From UBA11591 sp040220895 (GTDB lineage: Bacteria; Bacteroidota; Bacteroidia; Flavobacteriales_E; Vicingaceae), in the NCBI GenBank assembly GCA_040220895.1, contig JAVJVY010000010.1:1-64000 (forward strand): a DNA stretch of 64,000 nucleotides, in the 5' to 3' direction. The notes under the pieces were generated by a model. That model was not told the DNA's origin. It was given only the letters and a program-made list of their open reading frames with translations, and ran no database searches. This document shows, in pieces, positions 54,501-62,584 of this stretch. Position numbers and translations under genes: made by a program. Numbering within the stretch: the first letter of the stretch is position 1; the number at the start of each line of letters is the position of its first letter.

Positions 54501-54979
54501 ATGTTCATGATAGGGGTCATTTCCGAAAGGTTCATCTCGAAAATATTCGGATCGGCCGGCAGATCAGTAGGGAAATCCCCATCACTCATGGCAATATCGA
54601 CCTTGTCTTTTACCTTTCTCAGAGCCTCTTCGGGCGTGACGTCAAAATCAAACTCAACTAATATGGTAGAAAAACCCTGAACGGATGTCGAGGTGAGCTT
54701 ATCGATACCGGTAATGGTATTTATCTCCTTTTCCAAGGGCCTGGAAATGAGTTTTTCAACATCGAGTGGCGAGTTTCCCGGATAAGCAGTTCCGACGTAT
54801 ATCTGGGGAATGACTACTTCGGGGAAGCTTTCTCGAGGCATCGAAATATACGATACCAAACCACCCAGAGTTATTATAAAGAGCAGAACAAAAACTGTGG
54901 TTTTATTATTGAGTGATGCATTGGTCAGCCCAAAATCCTTCAGTAAGCCTTTTTTATTTTCTGTTTTATTGTTTTCCAT
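51527..54979 (-). CDS. RND efflux transporter permease
   Basis: An inner-membrane proton-driven exporter of about 1150 residues. ATG at 54979 is preferred over 55009, which would overlap the adaptor stop. TM1 is TTVFVLLFIITLGGLVSYIS, followed by RESFPEVVIPQIYVGTAYPGNSP and the porter domains. The TM4 relay motif reads GMLVDNGIVVVENIYR, with Asp then Asn where AcrB has two Asp. An extra hydrophobic stretch (VGILIGSGLLITLLGVIWLG, VSGLIGLLNKFVL) lies between TM6 and TM7, longer than in AcrB. It is the last gene of a tetR-tolC-adaptor-permease operon (10-nt gap to the adaptor). Substrates are unknown. Confidence 0.93.
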   Translation of the reverse strand: MENNKTENKKGLLKDFGLTNASLNNKTTVFVLLFIITLGGLVSYISMPRESFPEVVIPQIYVGTAYPGNSPLDVEKLISRPLEKEINTITGIDKLTSTSVQGFSTILVEFDFDVTPEEALRKVKDKVDIAMSDGDFPTDLPADPNIFEMNLSEMTPIMNINLSGDFSIDQLEDYAEYLEDEIEALPEITEVDIRGVQKKEMKIMVDLYKMQNNEISLGDIAMAINNENATISAGDILSDNYRRTVRIVGEYKNAEEIENTIIKNEKFNVVYLRDIAEVSFEDKEKESYAREYTKPVVMVDVKKRAGENLINASDKITAILDHAKAHVFPRNLEISITNDQSDQTRMQVSELENSIIFGMLLVIGVLLFFLGIRNALFVGIAIPLSMFIAFLILGAMGVTLNMMVLFSLVLALGMLVDNGIVVVENIYRLMDEGMSGYDAAKHGVGEVAWPIIASTATTLAAFIPLAIWPGIMGEFMKFLPITLIVVLSSSLFVALVINPVLTSVFMKVEEINTPRKKVFRIVGILIGSGLLITLLGVIWLGNLLIVSGLIGLLNKFVLTPTTLYFQSTILPGLERYYENFLKFTFVKYRPLYFFGGIIAFLFLSVILLVAFMPKVVFFPINQPNYVNVFIEAPIGTDIEEVNEITQSLESRIINYSKQYEVTGKVNGKEKTYNHLIESIIAQVGEGTSDPAEGPSMAQTPHKARITVNFSEFKYRRGIMTSDVLEEIRTLVKGVPGVRIIVDKDPAGPPQGKPINIEVSGDDYEQLVVEANNIKDFIERNNIPGIEELKLDVEIGKPEMPVVIDRNKARRFNLSTAQIGTTLRDALFGLELQSSYKSGEDDYPIMVRLKDDQRYDPNVLMNQRITFRDQSNGKISQVPISSVASAERSSTFSAVKRKDLKRLITIQSNVLESYNANEVVAEIKKVIEDYDVPEQNSVKFTGQQEEQAEEMSFLSTALLIAVFMIFLIMVAQFNSAATPFIIVASVVFSLIGVFVGLVTFQMDFVIIMTMIGIISLAGIVVNNAIVLIDYTKLVIDRKREELDLEANAKLPVPVLIECMIAGGKTRLRPVLLTAITTILGLMPLAIGLNINFMSLITSYDPEFYIGGDNVIFWGPMSWTIIFGLTFATFLTLVIVPAMFYLSTRLKYKLIK

Positions 54980-54989
54980 TTTTTTGGCG

Positions 54990-56150
54990 CTATTTCGTTG
55001 CGACTTCAATCACTTCACCATCTTTAATTCCGCGGGCTCCGTCAACAATTATCATGTCTTCGGGGCTAAGGCCAGAAAGAATTTCGACTTCACCATGATA
55101 GGAACGCCCGGTTTCGACCAAGGCTTTTTTAGCCTTTGGTTGTCCGTTTTCGTGCAGAACATATACAAATTCTTCACCCATGCTCGTTTCCTGTAAAAGT
55201 TTGGTAGGAATTATTACGACCGGTTTTGGAGATACATAATCCAAGACATTTACCTCGGCTAATTGATTGGGAATAAGCTTTTCATTTTTATTTTCTATTT
55301 CGAAACGGATTTTAAAGGTTCGATTATTGGGATTTATATACCGCCCGATTCTTGAAATAGAAGATTTCAATGTCAGTTTACTGGAAGAAAAATCGATGAT
55401 CGATGTATCACCAACGGCTATTTTACCGAGGTAACCTTCAGACACATCTGCCTTCAAGTAGATGTGTTGTAAATTCATTACCCGCAACAAGGGCACCCCC
55501 GGGGCAGCCATTTCGCCGGCTTTAGGGAATATTTCATCTATAATACCATCGAATGGCGATTTTACAAGGTAATACTCCATTTGTGCATTCAAGGTATTAA
55601 GCTTTTGTTGCAAGCTTTCCTTGTTGGCCTTGGCTTCCAAGTATTGAATCTCAGATCCAATGTTCTGGTCCCAGAGTGATTTCTGCTTTTCATAGACCGT
55701 CTGAGCTAATTCGATTTGCGTTTTGAGCTCTTCAATGTTGTTCAACATGACCCTGTTGTCGAGCGCCATCATCAGTTGACCCTTTTTTACACGGTCTCCT
55801 TCGCCCACATGGATCTTCATGATTTTAGAAGCGACTTCGGCATTGATCGTTGCGTTCTGATCGGTTTCCACAACGCCCTGCACCTTGAAATAATGGCGAA
55901 ATATTCCTGTTTTTGTTTCAGATACCGTGACTACCGGCAGATTGGCATTGCCAGAAGTATCCATGAGCTTGAGGCTCTCCTCGATTTGATTTATCTGTTG
56001 TGCTATGCCTTTTTTAACGGTTCTCAAAGAATCTTTCTTTACCATTAATTGAGCTGCATTTCCTTCAATTTCCGAGCCTCCGCCACAAGAGCTGAGGGCG
56101 GCGGCGATCACTGCGATCAATAAAAATCGGATGGGTTGATTGTCTTTCAT
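54990..56150 (-). CDS. RND efflux periplasmic adaptor (membrane fusion) lipoprotein
   Basis: It links the permease to the outer-membrane channel. From the ATG at 56150 the leader ends in a lipobox (ALSSC, Cys at about residue 22; Gly-rich GGGSEIEGN after it). It has a lipoyl-like half (VVETDQNATINAEVASKIMKIHVGEGDRV), a coiled-coil hairpin (ELKTQIELAQTVYEKQKSLWDQNIG), the second lipoyl half (LVKSPFDGIIDEIFPKAGEMAAPGVPLLRVM) and a beta-barrel part (LKADVSEGYLGKIAVGD). A TTG at 56168 gives a longer frame but spoils the leader. It is in the same operon as the permease and TolC. Confidence 0.92.
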   Translation of the reverse strand: MKDNQPIRFLLIAVIAAALSSCGGGSEIEGNAAQLMVKKDSLRTVKKGIAQQINQIEESLKLMDTSGNANLPVVTVSETKTGIFRHYFKVQGVVETDQNATINAEVASKIMKIHVGEGDRVKKGQLMMALDNRVMLNNIEELKTQIELAQTVYEKQKSLWDQNIGSEIQYLEAKANKESLQQKLNTLNAQMEYYLVKSPFDGIIDEIFPKAGEMAAPGVPLLRVMNLQHIYLKADVSEGYLGKIAVGDTSIIDFSSSKLTLKSSISRIGRYINPNNRTFKIRFEIENKNEKLIPNQLAEVNVLDYVSPKPVVIIPTKLLQETSMGEEFVYVLHENGQPKAKKALVETGRSYHGEVEILSGLSPEDMIIVDGARGIKDGEVIEVATK

Positions 56151-56164
56151 TTTATAAACGATTA

Positions 56165-57496
56165 TCAATAATTGTTAAGTGCTTTATCGAGACTGGCTTT
56201 GGCGTCCAGAATACTGTAAAGGGCCTGGATGTATCTTCCCTGTACTTCCAAATACTGGTTGTTGGACACGGTTACCTCCAAACTAGAGGCCAGTCCATTC
56301 TTTTGCTTGGTACGTGTAATGTCAAAAATCTTTTGAGAAAGCAGCAGGTTCTTTTCTTCGGTCTTGAACTGATCGAGCGCATCAATGTATTTTGCCCTGG
56401 CCACCGCGATCTCAATTTTCAGGTTGTCCTCTAAGATTGATTTGTTATTCTTGATTCGATCCAGGGCAATTTTACCTTGTTGAACCTTGCTGGAATTCAT
56501 GGTAGAAGTGAAGATGGGCATTGAAATGTTTACACCGATGTATTGATTCCTATACCACAAATTGTTTTCTAGTGGAGAAACGAACGAATTGTAACCAAGC
56601 GAATAGGCTGCACCAATGGTAGGAAGGCGAGAGGCCTGGTCTTTTCTTATCAAGAGCATTTGCAGTTTTTCCTGTGTTTCAAGCATTTGAAAATCGATGT
56701 GTCTGTCGACGGTTAATTCACTGCTCAACAGGGCCGATTCGTCGTAGCTGTTGTAAATTGATTTAAGATCATCGGTCAATTCCAGGTTGGCGTCAATTTC
56801 ACGTCCCATCTGGAAGTTCAAAAGTTGATATGAAACGGCAATTTGACGGTCGATGGTCTGCTTTCTTTTGATTGCGTCTGAAAGAATCAAGCTCAATTGG
56901 TCCACTTCAATTTCTTCCATCAATCCCACCTTGAACATTTCTTCCATTTCCGATAACTGAGTTTCGAGTTTTTCAACATTCTCGGCATAGATCTTGCTCG
57001 TGGATTCGGCTATCAGCACATTGTAATAGGACTTAGCTACCAGGTTCTTCACCTGAATTTCTGTTAATCTGATGCCTTGCTCCTTTAGTTGCTTATAGGT
57101 ACTGGCGGCTTGAAGACCCACTATAAAGGTTCCGTCAAACAGTAGTTGATTTGCAGTCAGATTCAACAGTCCGTTGTTGTTCACGCCAAATTCGAGCGCA
57201 ACCGTTTCACCTGCCGGGGCTGTAGGGTCAAATACCGTTGCGTCGACTGCCGTGATTGGTATTTCAGTGTAGTATTTATAATCTGCTGAGGCATTGATCT
57301 GTGGCAATCCTATGGCCGTGGTTTCCTGGACCCGCTTTTTGGACTCTTCCCATTCGAGTTTGGCATTTTGAATGTTCAAATGGTGCTCGATGGCATATGC
57401 TTGTGCCTCTATTAAGGAAAAGCTTGATTTGGTATTATCCTGGGCATAAATGGCCGTTGCAAGGGCTAAGGATATTAGCAGGAAGCGTGCTTTCAT
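56165..57496 (-). CDS. TolC-family outer membrane efflux protein
   Basis: The outer-membrane channel of the tripartite pump. Signal peptide MKARFLLISLALATAIYA; two long helical OEP repeats follow (residues 25-230 and 245-443), with typical segments such as SLIEAQAYAIEHHLNIQNAKLEWEESK, NLTANQLLFDGTFIVGLQAA and ISMPIFTSTMNSSKVQQGKIALDR. The length of 443 is standard. Its start overlaps the TetR stop by 4 nt (ATGA), and the adaptor follows 14 nt after its stop. Confidence 0.92.
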   Translation of the reverse strand: MKARFLLISLALATAIYAQDNTKSSFSLIEAQAYAIEHHLNIQNAKLEWEESKKRVQETTAIGLPQINASADYKYYTEIPITAVDATVFDPTAPAGETVALEFGVNNNGLLNLTANQLLFDGTFIVGLQAASTYKQLKEQGIRLTEIQVKNLVAKSYYNVLIAESTSKIYAENVEKLETQLSEMEEMFKVGLMEEIEVDQLSLILSDAIKRKQTIDRQIAVSYQLLNFQMGREIDANLELTDDLKSIYNSYDESALLSSELTVDRHIDFQMLETQEKLQMLLIRKDQASRLPTIGAAYSLGYNSFVSPLENNLWYRNQYIGVNISMPIFTSTMNSSKVQQGKIALDRIKNNKSILEDNLKIEIAVARAKYIDALDQFKTEEKNLLLSQKIFDITRTKQKNGLASSLEVTVSNNQYLEVQGRYIQALYSILDAKASLDKALNNY

Positions 57497-58116
57497 GCTG
57501 ATTTTTTTAGTTCTTTTTTCATTTTTTGAGTCAGGTAGATAGCGCCTTTTTCACTGGCGATTCCCCTGATGTGGTATCTGAAAATCTCCAGGTAAATATC
57601 TGCCGGCGCAAACTGATCCCTGGGGAAAAGATCTTCATTAAACATTAGGTCAAAACGATTGACGTAATAATTAACGATGATAGGAATGGCTAGATTATCG
57701 CGATAAAGGCCTTCTGCAATGCCTTTTTTAATGTTGTTGGTGAAGCAGTTCGTGATCTTATTCTGCTTCATGTGTTTGAACTTGAGCCAGGCCTCGCTGT
57801 GGTATTTTCTCAGGTCAAAGGCAACCGAAGGGTGCATAGTGCGTATATGCTCGATCACGAAATTGCTGATCTCATAGGCCTCATCAATGGCGTTCAGACC
57901 AAGGGCGCAGATTTTGTCTACTTCTTGGGCATCGCATTCACAGGAAAAGGTGAGTACCTTATCCACCAGCTCATTTTTGTCATTGACATATTTGTAGAGC
58001 GTTTTTTTTGAAATACCCATTTTTCTTGACAAGTCGTCCATGGTGACACTTTTTATACCAAGTTCCATGAACAAATCCATCGACTGAAGAATGATATCAG
58101 ACTCATTTTTTTCCAC
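57493..58116 (-). CDS. TetR/AcrR family transcriptional regulator
   Basis: A dimeric repressor of 207 residues. The N-terminal HTH is clear: DIILQSMDLFMELGIKSVTMDDLSRKMGISKKTLYKYVNDKNELV (KMGISKKTLYKYV as recognition helix). The ligand domain (residues 60-207) is helical and unassigned. It is the first gene of the efflux operon and overlaps tolC by 4 nt, so it probably represses its own operon. The inverted repeat GGAAAC-N16-GTTTCC around its -7 element is the likely operator. Confidence 0.92.
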   Translation of the reverse strand: MEKNESDIILQSMDLFMELGIKSVTMDDLSRKMGISKKTLYKYVNDKNELVDKVLTFSCECDAQEVDKICALGLNAIDEAYEISNFVIEHIRTMHPSVAFDLRKYHSEAWLKFKHMKQNKITNCFTNNIKKGIAEGLYRDNLAIPIIVNYYVNRFDLMFNEDLFPRDQFAPADIYLEIFRYHIRGIASEKGAIYLTQKMKKELKKSA

Positions 58117-58145
58117 GGCGACAAATCTATGTAAAAAAGTTAATC

Positions 58146-58173
58146 GGAAACAAAAATAGTATTGAAAGTTTCC
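58146..58173 (-). promoter_or_regulatory. Promoter and candidate TetR operator of the efflux operon
   Basis: On the minus strand TATTTTTG (58158-58151) is a perfect -7 element, 34 nt before the tetR start. It is flanked by the inverted arms GGAAAC (58146-58151 on the plus strand) and GTTTCC (58168-58173), with a 16-nt spacer. A repressor bound here would block the promoter. A further GTTTC copy follows at 58177-58181. Confidence 0.5.
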
Positions 58174-58235
58174 AAAGTTTCTTACCTTCTCATTTCTTAT
58201 TTCGTTTTAGCGGCACATGAACCGAAAGCTTATGC

Positions 58236-58243
58236 TAATTTTG
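58236..58243 (+). promoter_or_regulatory. Candidate -7 element for asnS
   Basis: TAATTTTG matches TAnnTTTG perfectly, 18 nt before the asnS start. It is divergent from the tetR promoter, about 80 nt away. No clear -33 TTG is seen. Confidence 0.45.
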
Positions 58244-58261
58244 TGCGCCTAAATCTTTGTA

Positions 58262-59695
58262 ATGAAACACCATACGATCAAGGAGATTCTAGCCATGGAG
58301 GCCCAAGGGCAACAGGTTTCAATTAAAGCCTGGGTGCGCACCTTCAGGAATAATCAATTCATTAGCGTGTACGACGGCAGTACCTTGCTGCCACTTCAAG
58401 TCGTGATAGATCAGGAATCTGCAGGAGATGAACTAATAAAGCAAATCACCACAGGGGCCAGTTTGTCTGTTGAGGGCGAATTGATTCCATCAAAAGGTTC
58501 AGGACAGCGTTCCGAAGTAAAAGCCGTAAATGTTGAGATCTTAGGTGAGTCGAACCCAGAAAAATACCCCTTGCAACCCAAGAAACACAGCCTTGAGTTT
58601 TTAAGGGAGATCGCCCATTTGCGTTTCAGGACCAACACCTTCAATGCCGTTTTTAAACTTCGACATGCAGTGAGTTTTGCCATCCACGAGTATTTTCACA
58701 AGAATGGATTCAACTGGATTCATTCCCCCATTATTACGGGCTCGGACGCCGAAGGTGCCGGTGAAATGTTCCGAGTTACCTCAATGGATCTAAACAACCT
58801 TCCAAAAGGAGATGATGGTAAGTTAGACAGTTCGGCAGATTTTTTTGGAAAGGAAACGAACCTGACCGTTTCAGGGCAATTAGAAGCGGAACTTGCCGCC
58901 ATGGGCCTGGGCAAGGTTTACACGTTCGGCCCTACTTTCAGAGCTGAAAATTCGAATACCTCCAGACACCTGGCTGAATTTTGGATGATCGAACCCGAAG
59001 TGGCATTTGCAGATTTAAATGACAACATGGACCTGGCAGAGGATTGCCTGAAGTATGTGATCAAATTTGTTCTGGATAATTATAAAGAAGAACTGGAATT
59101 TTTAAAAAACCGAAGGCTTGATCATGAAAAAAACCTTAAGCAAGAGGATCGAAGTGAAATGGACCTGATCGAGCAATTGAACTTTGTATTGAGCCAACCT
59201 TTTGAGCGGATTACCTACACCGATGCCATCGAAATATTGCGCAATTCCAAACCGAATAAAAAGAAAAAATTCAAATACCCGATCGAAGGTTTTGGAGCGG
59301 ATCTTCAATCCGAACACGAGCGCTATTTGGTTGAGAAACATTTTAAAAAACCCGTGATACTGACAGATTATCCCAAAGAGATCAAGGCGTTTTACATGCG
59401 CATGAACGACGACGGAAAAACGGTCAGGGCCATGGACATCCTTTTTCCAGGAATTGGAGAAATTGTGGGTGGGTCTCAGCGTGAAGAGCGAGAAGATGCA
59501 TTAGTGAAGCGGATGGTGGAAATGGAAGTCGATCAGGATGAAATGTGGTGGTACCTTGACACCAGAAAATTTGGAACCGTGCCTCACAGTGGTTTTGGTC
59601 TGGGTTTGGAACGCTTGCTGCTCTTTATTACCGGCATGAGCAACGTGCGTGATGTAATCCCTTTCCCAAGAACGCCCAAAAATGCCGAATTTTAA
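58262..59695 (+). CDS. asnS: Asparaginyl-tRNA synthetase
   Basis: It charges tRNA-Asn. The N-terminal OB fold (1-110) binds the anticodon (VSIKAWVRTFRNNQFISVYDGS). The class IIb core has motif 2 (FRAENSNTSRHLAEFWMIEPEVAF) and motif 3 (GFGLGLERLLLFITGMSNVRDVIPFPRTP). SGQLEAELAAMGLGKVYTFGPTFRAENSN marks it as AsnRS rather than AspRS. The length of 477 is typical. rpoN begins 19 nt downstream, so the two are probably co-transcribed. Confidence 0.96.
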   Translation: MKHHTIKEILAMEAQGQQVSIKAWVRTFRNNQFISVYDGSTLLPLQVVIDQESAGDELIKQITTGASLSVEGELIPSKGSGQRSEVKAVNVEILGESNPEKYPLQPKKHSLEFLREIAHLRFRTNTFNAVFKLRHAVSFAIHEYFHKNGFNWIHSPIITGSDAEGAGEMFRVTSMDLNNLPKGDDGKLDSSADFFGKETNLTVSGQLEAELAAMGLGKVYTFGPTFRAENSNTSRHLAEFWMIEPEVAFADLNDNMDLAEDCLKYVIKFVLDNYKEELEFLKNRRLDHEKNLKQEDRSEMDLIEQLNFVLSQPFERITYTDAIEILRNSKPNKKKKFKYPIEGFGADLQSEHERYLVEKHFKKPVILTDYPKEIKAFYMRMNDDGKTVRAMDILFPGIGEIVGGSQREEREDALVKRMVEMEVDQDEMWWYLDTRKFGTVPHSGFGLGLERLLLFITGMSNVRDVIPFPRTPKNAEF

Positions 59696-59714
59696 GGGAA
59701 TCTGACGATTTGAA

Positions 59715-61142
59715 ATGATGAAACAGGTCCTTCGACAGCGTCTTCAACAAAAACTGACTCCTCAGCAAATTCTATTGATGAAGCTTATTCAGCTTCCGGC
59801 TCAGGAATTGGAGATGCGTCTCAAGAAGGAACTGGAAGAAAATCCTGTACTCGATGACCCTGGAATTAGTGATGAAACGTCCGAAGAGGTTGAAAATGAA
59901 AGAGATGAAAAAGAGGAAGAACTGGATGCGACCGAGGCCGAACTGTTGAAGACCGATGACGATGATTACCCCGGTCCGCCGAGCTCGTATGAACAACACG
60001 ATCCGTTTTTTTCATTGGTTGAAACCCACACGTTAAAAGAAGACCTGCACGAGCAAATTTCAATGAAACTCCGGAACCTGGAAGAATTGGCCATTGCCGA
60101 TTATCTGATCGGAAGCCTGGACGATGCGGGCTACTTAAGGCGCGATACCGGTTCAATTGTCGATGACTTGGCCTTTTTACAAGGAATAGACACCGACGAT
60201 CAAAAGGTCGAAGAAGTCCTTGCCATGTTACAAGAACTCGAACCTGCAGGTGTAGGCGCCAGAAATCTTCAGGAATGCCTTGTCTTGCAGGCAAGGAGGA
60301 AAAATGGACACGACCTGGTTAGTCAGAACGCATTGTACGTTTTGGAAAATCTTTTTGAGGATTTCACGCACCGGCGTTATGAAAAAATCGTTGAAAAGAC
60401 CGGGGTGAGTGAAAGTGACCTGAAATTAGTGATAGATCACATTCAAGACCTTAACCCCAAACCGGGAGAGTCATCATCGGCTACCGGCGAAAGCAGCATT
60501 GCGGTTATTCCGGATTTTAATTTGTTGGTCACCGGTGATGAACTGAGCATTTCGCTTACGAATTCATCCTTACCGGAATTGAAGATAAACAAGTCTTATG
60601 TTGAAATGCTCGAAAATTTTGAACGAAAGAAAGAGAAATCTCAACGGGAAACCATCAAATTCATCAAAGAAAAAGTGGACAGTGCCCGTTATTTTATTGA
60701 AGCACTTAAACAGCGCGAAGAAACGCTTTTGAAAACCATGGAAACCATTGTGGTGTTGCAACGGGACTTTTTTCTCACCGGCGATGATAAACTCATCAAA
60801 CCTATGATATTGAAGGATATTGCGGAATCCATTGAAATGGATGTTTCAACGGTTTCGCGAGTGGTCAACAGCAAATACATTCAGACCCCATATGGCATCT
60901 TTAGCCTTAAAAAGTTTTTCAGTGAATCCTTTACCAAGGATAGTGGAGAAGAAGTCTCTACCATCGAGGTCAAGCAATTGCTCAAATCTATCATCGAGAA
61001 GGAAGATAGCACAGAACCCCTGAACGATGAAGAGCTCAGCAAGTTATTGAGCGACAAAGGATATACCGTGGCGCGCCGCACCGTTGCCAAATACCGGGAG
61101 CAACTTGGTTTTGCCGTTGCCAGAATGCGAAGAAAACTCTGA
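59715..61142 (+). CDS. rpoN: RNA polymerase sigma-54 factor
   Basis: It directs RNA polymerase to -24/-12 promoters that need an enhancer-binding activator. The N-terminal activator-interacting region is LRQRLQQKLTPQQILLMKLIQLPAQELEMRLKKELEENPVL (read in short pieces). An acidic linker (about 48-85), the core-binding domain (LQELEPAGVGARNLQECLVLQ), an HTH (LKDIAESIEMDVSTVSRVVNSKYIQTPYGIFSLKKFF) and the RpoN box (ARRTVAKYREQLG) follow. The length of 475 is standard. It lies between asnS and a membrane protein that starts 2 nt after its stop. Confidence 0.96.
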   Translation: MMKQVLRQRLQQKLTPQQILLMKLIQLPAQELEMRLKKELEENPVLDDPGISDETSEEVENERDEKEEELDATEAELLKTDDDDYPGPPSSYEQHDPFFSLVETHTLKEDLHEQISMKLRNLEELAIADYLIGSLDDAGYLRRDTGSIVDDLAFLQGIDTDDQKVEEVLAMLQELEPAGVGARNLQECLVLQARRKNGHDLVSQNALYVLENLFEDFTHRRYEKIVEKTGVSESDLKLVIDHIQDLNPKPGESSSATGESSIAVIPDFNLLVTGDELSISLTNSSLPELKINKSYVEMLENFERKKEKSQRETIKFIKEKVDSARYFIEALKQREETLLKTMETIVVLQRDFFLTGDDKLIKPMILKDIAESIEMDVSTVSRVVNSKYIQTPYGIFSLKKFFSESFTKDSGEEVSTIEVKQLLKSIIEKEDSTEPLNDEELSKLLSDKGYTVARRTVAKYREQLGFAVARMRRKL

Positions 61143-61144
61143 AC

Positions 61145-61741
61145 ATGTTCAAACTTCTATCCTTTCTTTTCCATCCTTTCTATTTCTTGTTACTTGGTGT
61201 CTTTGTGCTATACACTTCACCTACCTATATAAATTTCAGCACGTTAGGGCAGATAAAAATACTGGTCTATTCGGTTATTTTATTGAATACCATGGTATTA
61301 CCAGCACTGATAGCCGGATACCTGAACCGTCGAGGGCGCATCACCTCACTCTACCTGGAATCCATCAATGACCGAAAGCTCATGTACCTCATCACCTTTG
61401 GATTTTACCTGGCCACACTTTTCATTTTGAGTTCATTTAAGATCAATATCTATGTGTTTCGATTCACCCTTGGCGCAAGTTTGACCGTGGCTGCACTCTT
61501 TATTCTGGCCTTGTTTCAAAAAAAGGTCAGCGCTCATTTATCTGCCATCGGTGGTTTATGTGGTGCGCTGGTCATGCTTTCCATCAAATTGCCAGCTGAC
61601 TTTTTAAATCTTATCGTTGTTTTTATCCTGCTAGCCGGATTAATTGGCACAGCTCGAATACATGAAAAGGCCCATAAAGAAAACGAAGTTTACTGGGGGT
61701 TTTTATTGGGTTTCTTCATTCAAATCTTCATTTTTTATTGA
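61145..61741 (+). CDS. Multi-pass membrane protein, PAP2-like
   Basis: Six or so hydrophobic segments span a 198-residue protein (LLSFLFHPFYFLLLGVFVLY, LMYLITFGFYLATLFILSSF, VYWGFLLGFFIQIFIFY). The segment KKVSAHLSAIGGLCGALVML followed by ARIHEKAHKENEVYWGFLLG resembles the spacing of PAP2 phosphatase motifs (KxxxH/SxH ... GG ... R-x5-H). The canonical active-site residues are only partly matched, so activity is uncertain. It follows rpoN with a 2-nt gap and is co-transcribed. Confidence 0.7.
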   Translation: MFKLLSFLFHPFYFLLLGVFVLYTSPTYINFSTLGQIKILVYSVILLNTMVLPALIAGYLNRRGRITSLYLESINDRKLMYLITFGFYLATLFILSSFKINIYVFRFTLGASLTVAALFILALFQKKVSAHLSAIGGLCGALVMLSIKLPADFLNLIVVFILLAGLIGTARIHEKAHKENEVYWGFLLGFFIQIFIFY

Positions 61742-61777
61742 TTTTCAGCCATTTTCAGCGAAAGAATCACCTTTTTT

Positions 61778-61823
61778 ATGTGACTTAAGTCATAGACATT
61801 CTTGTTTCCGGGTCGTAGCTTTA
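61778..61823 (+). promoter_or_regulatory. Candidate CRP/FNR-type site plus -7 element for the MbnP/MbnH pair
   Basis: TGACTTAAGTCA at 61781-61792 is a perfect 12-nt palindrome centred at 61786.5, about 54 nt before the start codon; the flanks make TGTGA-N6-TCATA, close to a CRP/FNR-family site. TAGCTTTA at 61816-61823 is one mismatch from TAnnTTTG and starts 29.5 nt after the centre. This is the same geometry as 2688-2730. The implied position is about -41.5. Confidence 0.55.
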
Positions 61824-61839
61824 ATTCAAATCTGGAATC

Positions 61840-62580
61840 ATGAAAATACATTCGATCGCTGTTTTTCTGGCTTTTGCCTTTCTTTTGACGGCTTGTAAAA
61901 AAGATGAAGAAGAAGTCCCCATTGATATGACGGTTCCCGTTGTTCAGATCGACTTGTCGCATAAAGTATCGGGGATCGATCTGGTATTCAACCAACGGAT
62001 TTTCGAAAATGCCGCGGGGAATTCATACGAAGTTCGTCACCTGGAATATTACATCGCAGATTTCAAATTGCTTAATCAAGGTGGTTCTTGGGTTGAAGTC
62101 ATTTCGGAACCTTATTTGATCAATCCAGAAAAGGGGGTAACGACAACCTTGATGGCCAACGTCCCTGTTGGAAATTACACCGGCCTATCTTGCATGATCG
62201 GGATTCCGGTAACGAAAAACCTGACCGGTTACTTGCCCAATACCCTGAACAATGTCAACATGGCCTGGCCAGAGCCAATCGGAGGGGGATATCACTTTAT
62301 GAAATTCGAAGGCAATTATATGGATGAAAAAGGAGATTGGCGGGGATTTACGGTCCATTTAGGAAAAAATGGAATGCAATCGGTGAATGTAATTCAGGAT
62401 GTTCAGTTCAGCATTTCTGAGAGCTCTACAAAGCTGGAATTGGTCATGGACATGAACGAATGGTTTGAGAGCCCGTATTTATACGATTTCATTGCTGACG
62501 GTAATTACACCATGGCCATTGATTCGCTTATGAAACTGGTCAGTGACAACGGTAAAAATTGCCTCGCTTTTAAAAACTAA
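61840..62580 (+). CDS. MbnP-like metallochaperone lipoprotein
   Basis: A 246-residue predicted lipoprotein: the leader ends in LLTAC (Cys at about residue 19) with KKDEEEVP after it. The mature part has the MbnP-family features VRHLEYYIADFKLL and GGGYHFMKFEGNY after MAWPEP, plus WRGFTVHLGKNG with a conserved His. Known MbnP proteins bind copper after a partner dihaem enzyme (MbnH) oxidises a tryptophan to kynurenine. The following gene encodes an MbnH/MauG/CcpA-type dihaem protein 4 nt away. A copper role for this homologue is inferred from family and context, not shown here. Confidence 0.82.
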   Translation: MKIHSIAVFLAFAFLLTACKKDEEEVPIDMTVPVVQIDLSHKVSGIDLVFNQRIFENAAGNSYEVRHLEYYIADFKLLNQGGSWVEVISEPYLINPEKGVTTTLMANVPVGNYTGLSCMIGIPVTKNLTGYLPNTLNNVNMAWPEPIGGGYHFMKFEGNYMDEKGDWRGFTVHLGKNGMQSVNVIQDVQFSISESSTKLELVMDMNEWFESPYLYDFIADGNYTMAIDSLMKLVSDNGKNCLAFKN

Positions 62581-62584
62581 AAAA

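Noticed and set aside
59715..61142. Sigma-54 -24/-12 promoters near rpoN or elsewhere in the window
   Set aside because: I looked for TGGCAC-N5-TTGC in the intergenic regions; the closest, before 49265, fails at the -12 element.
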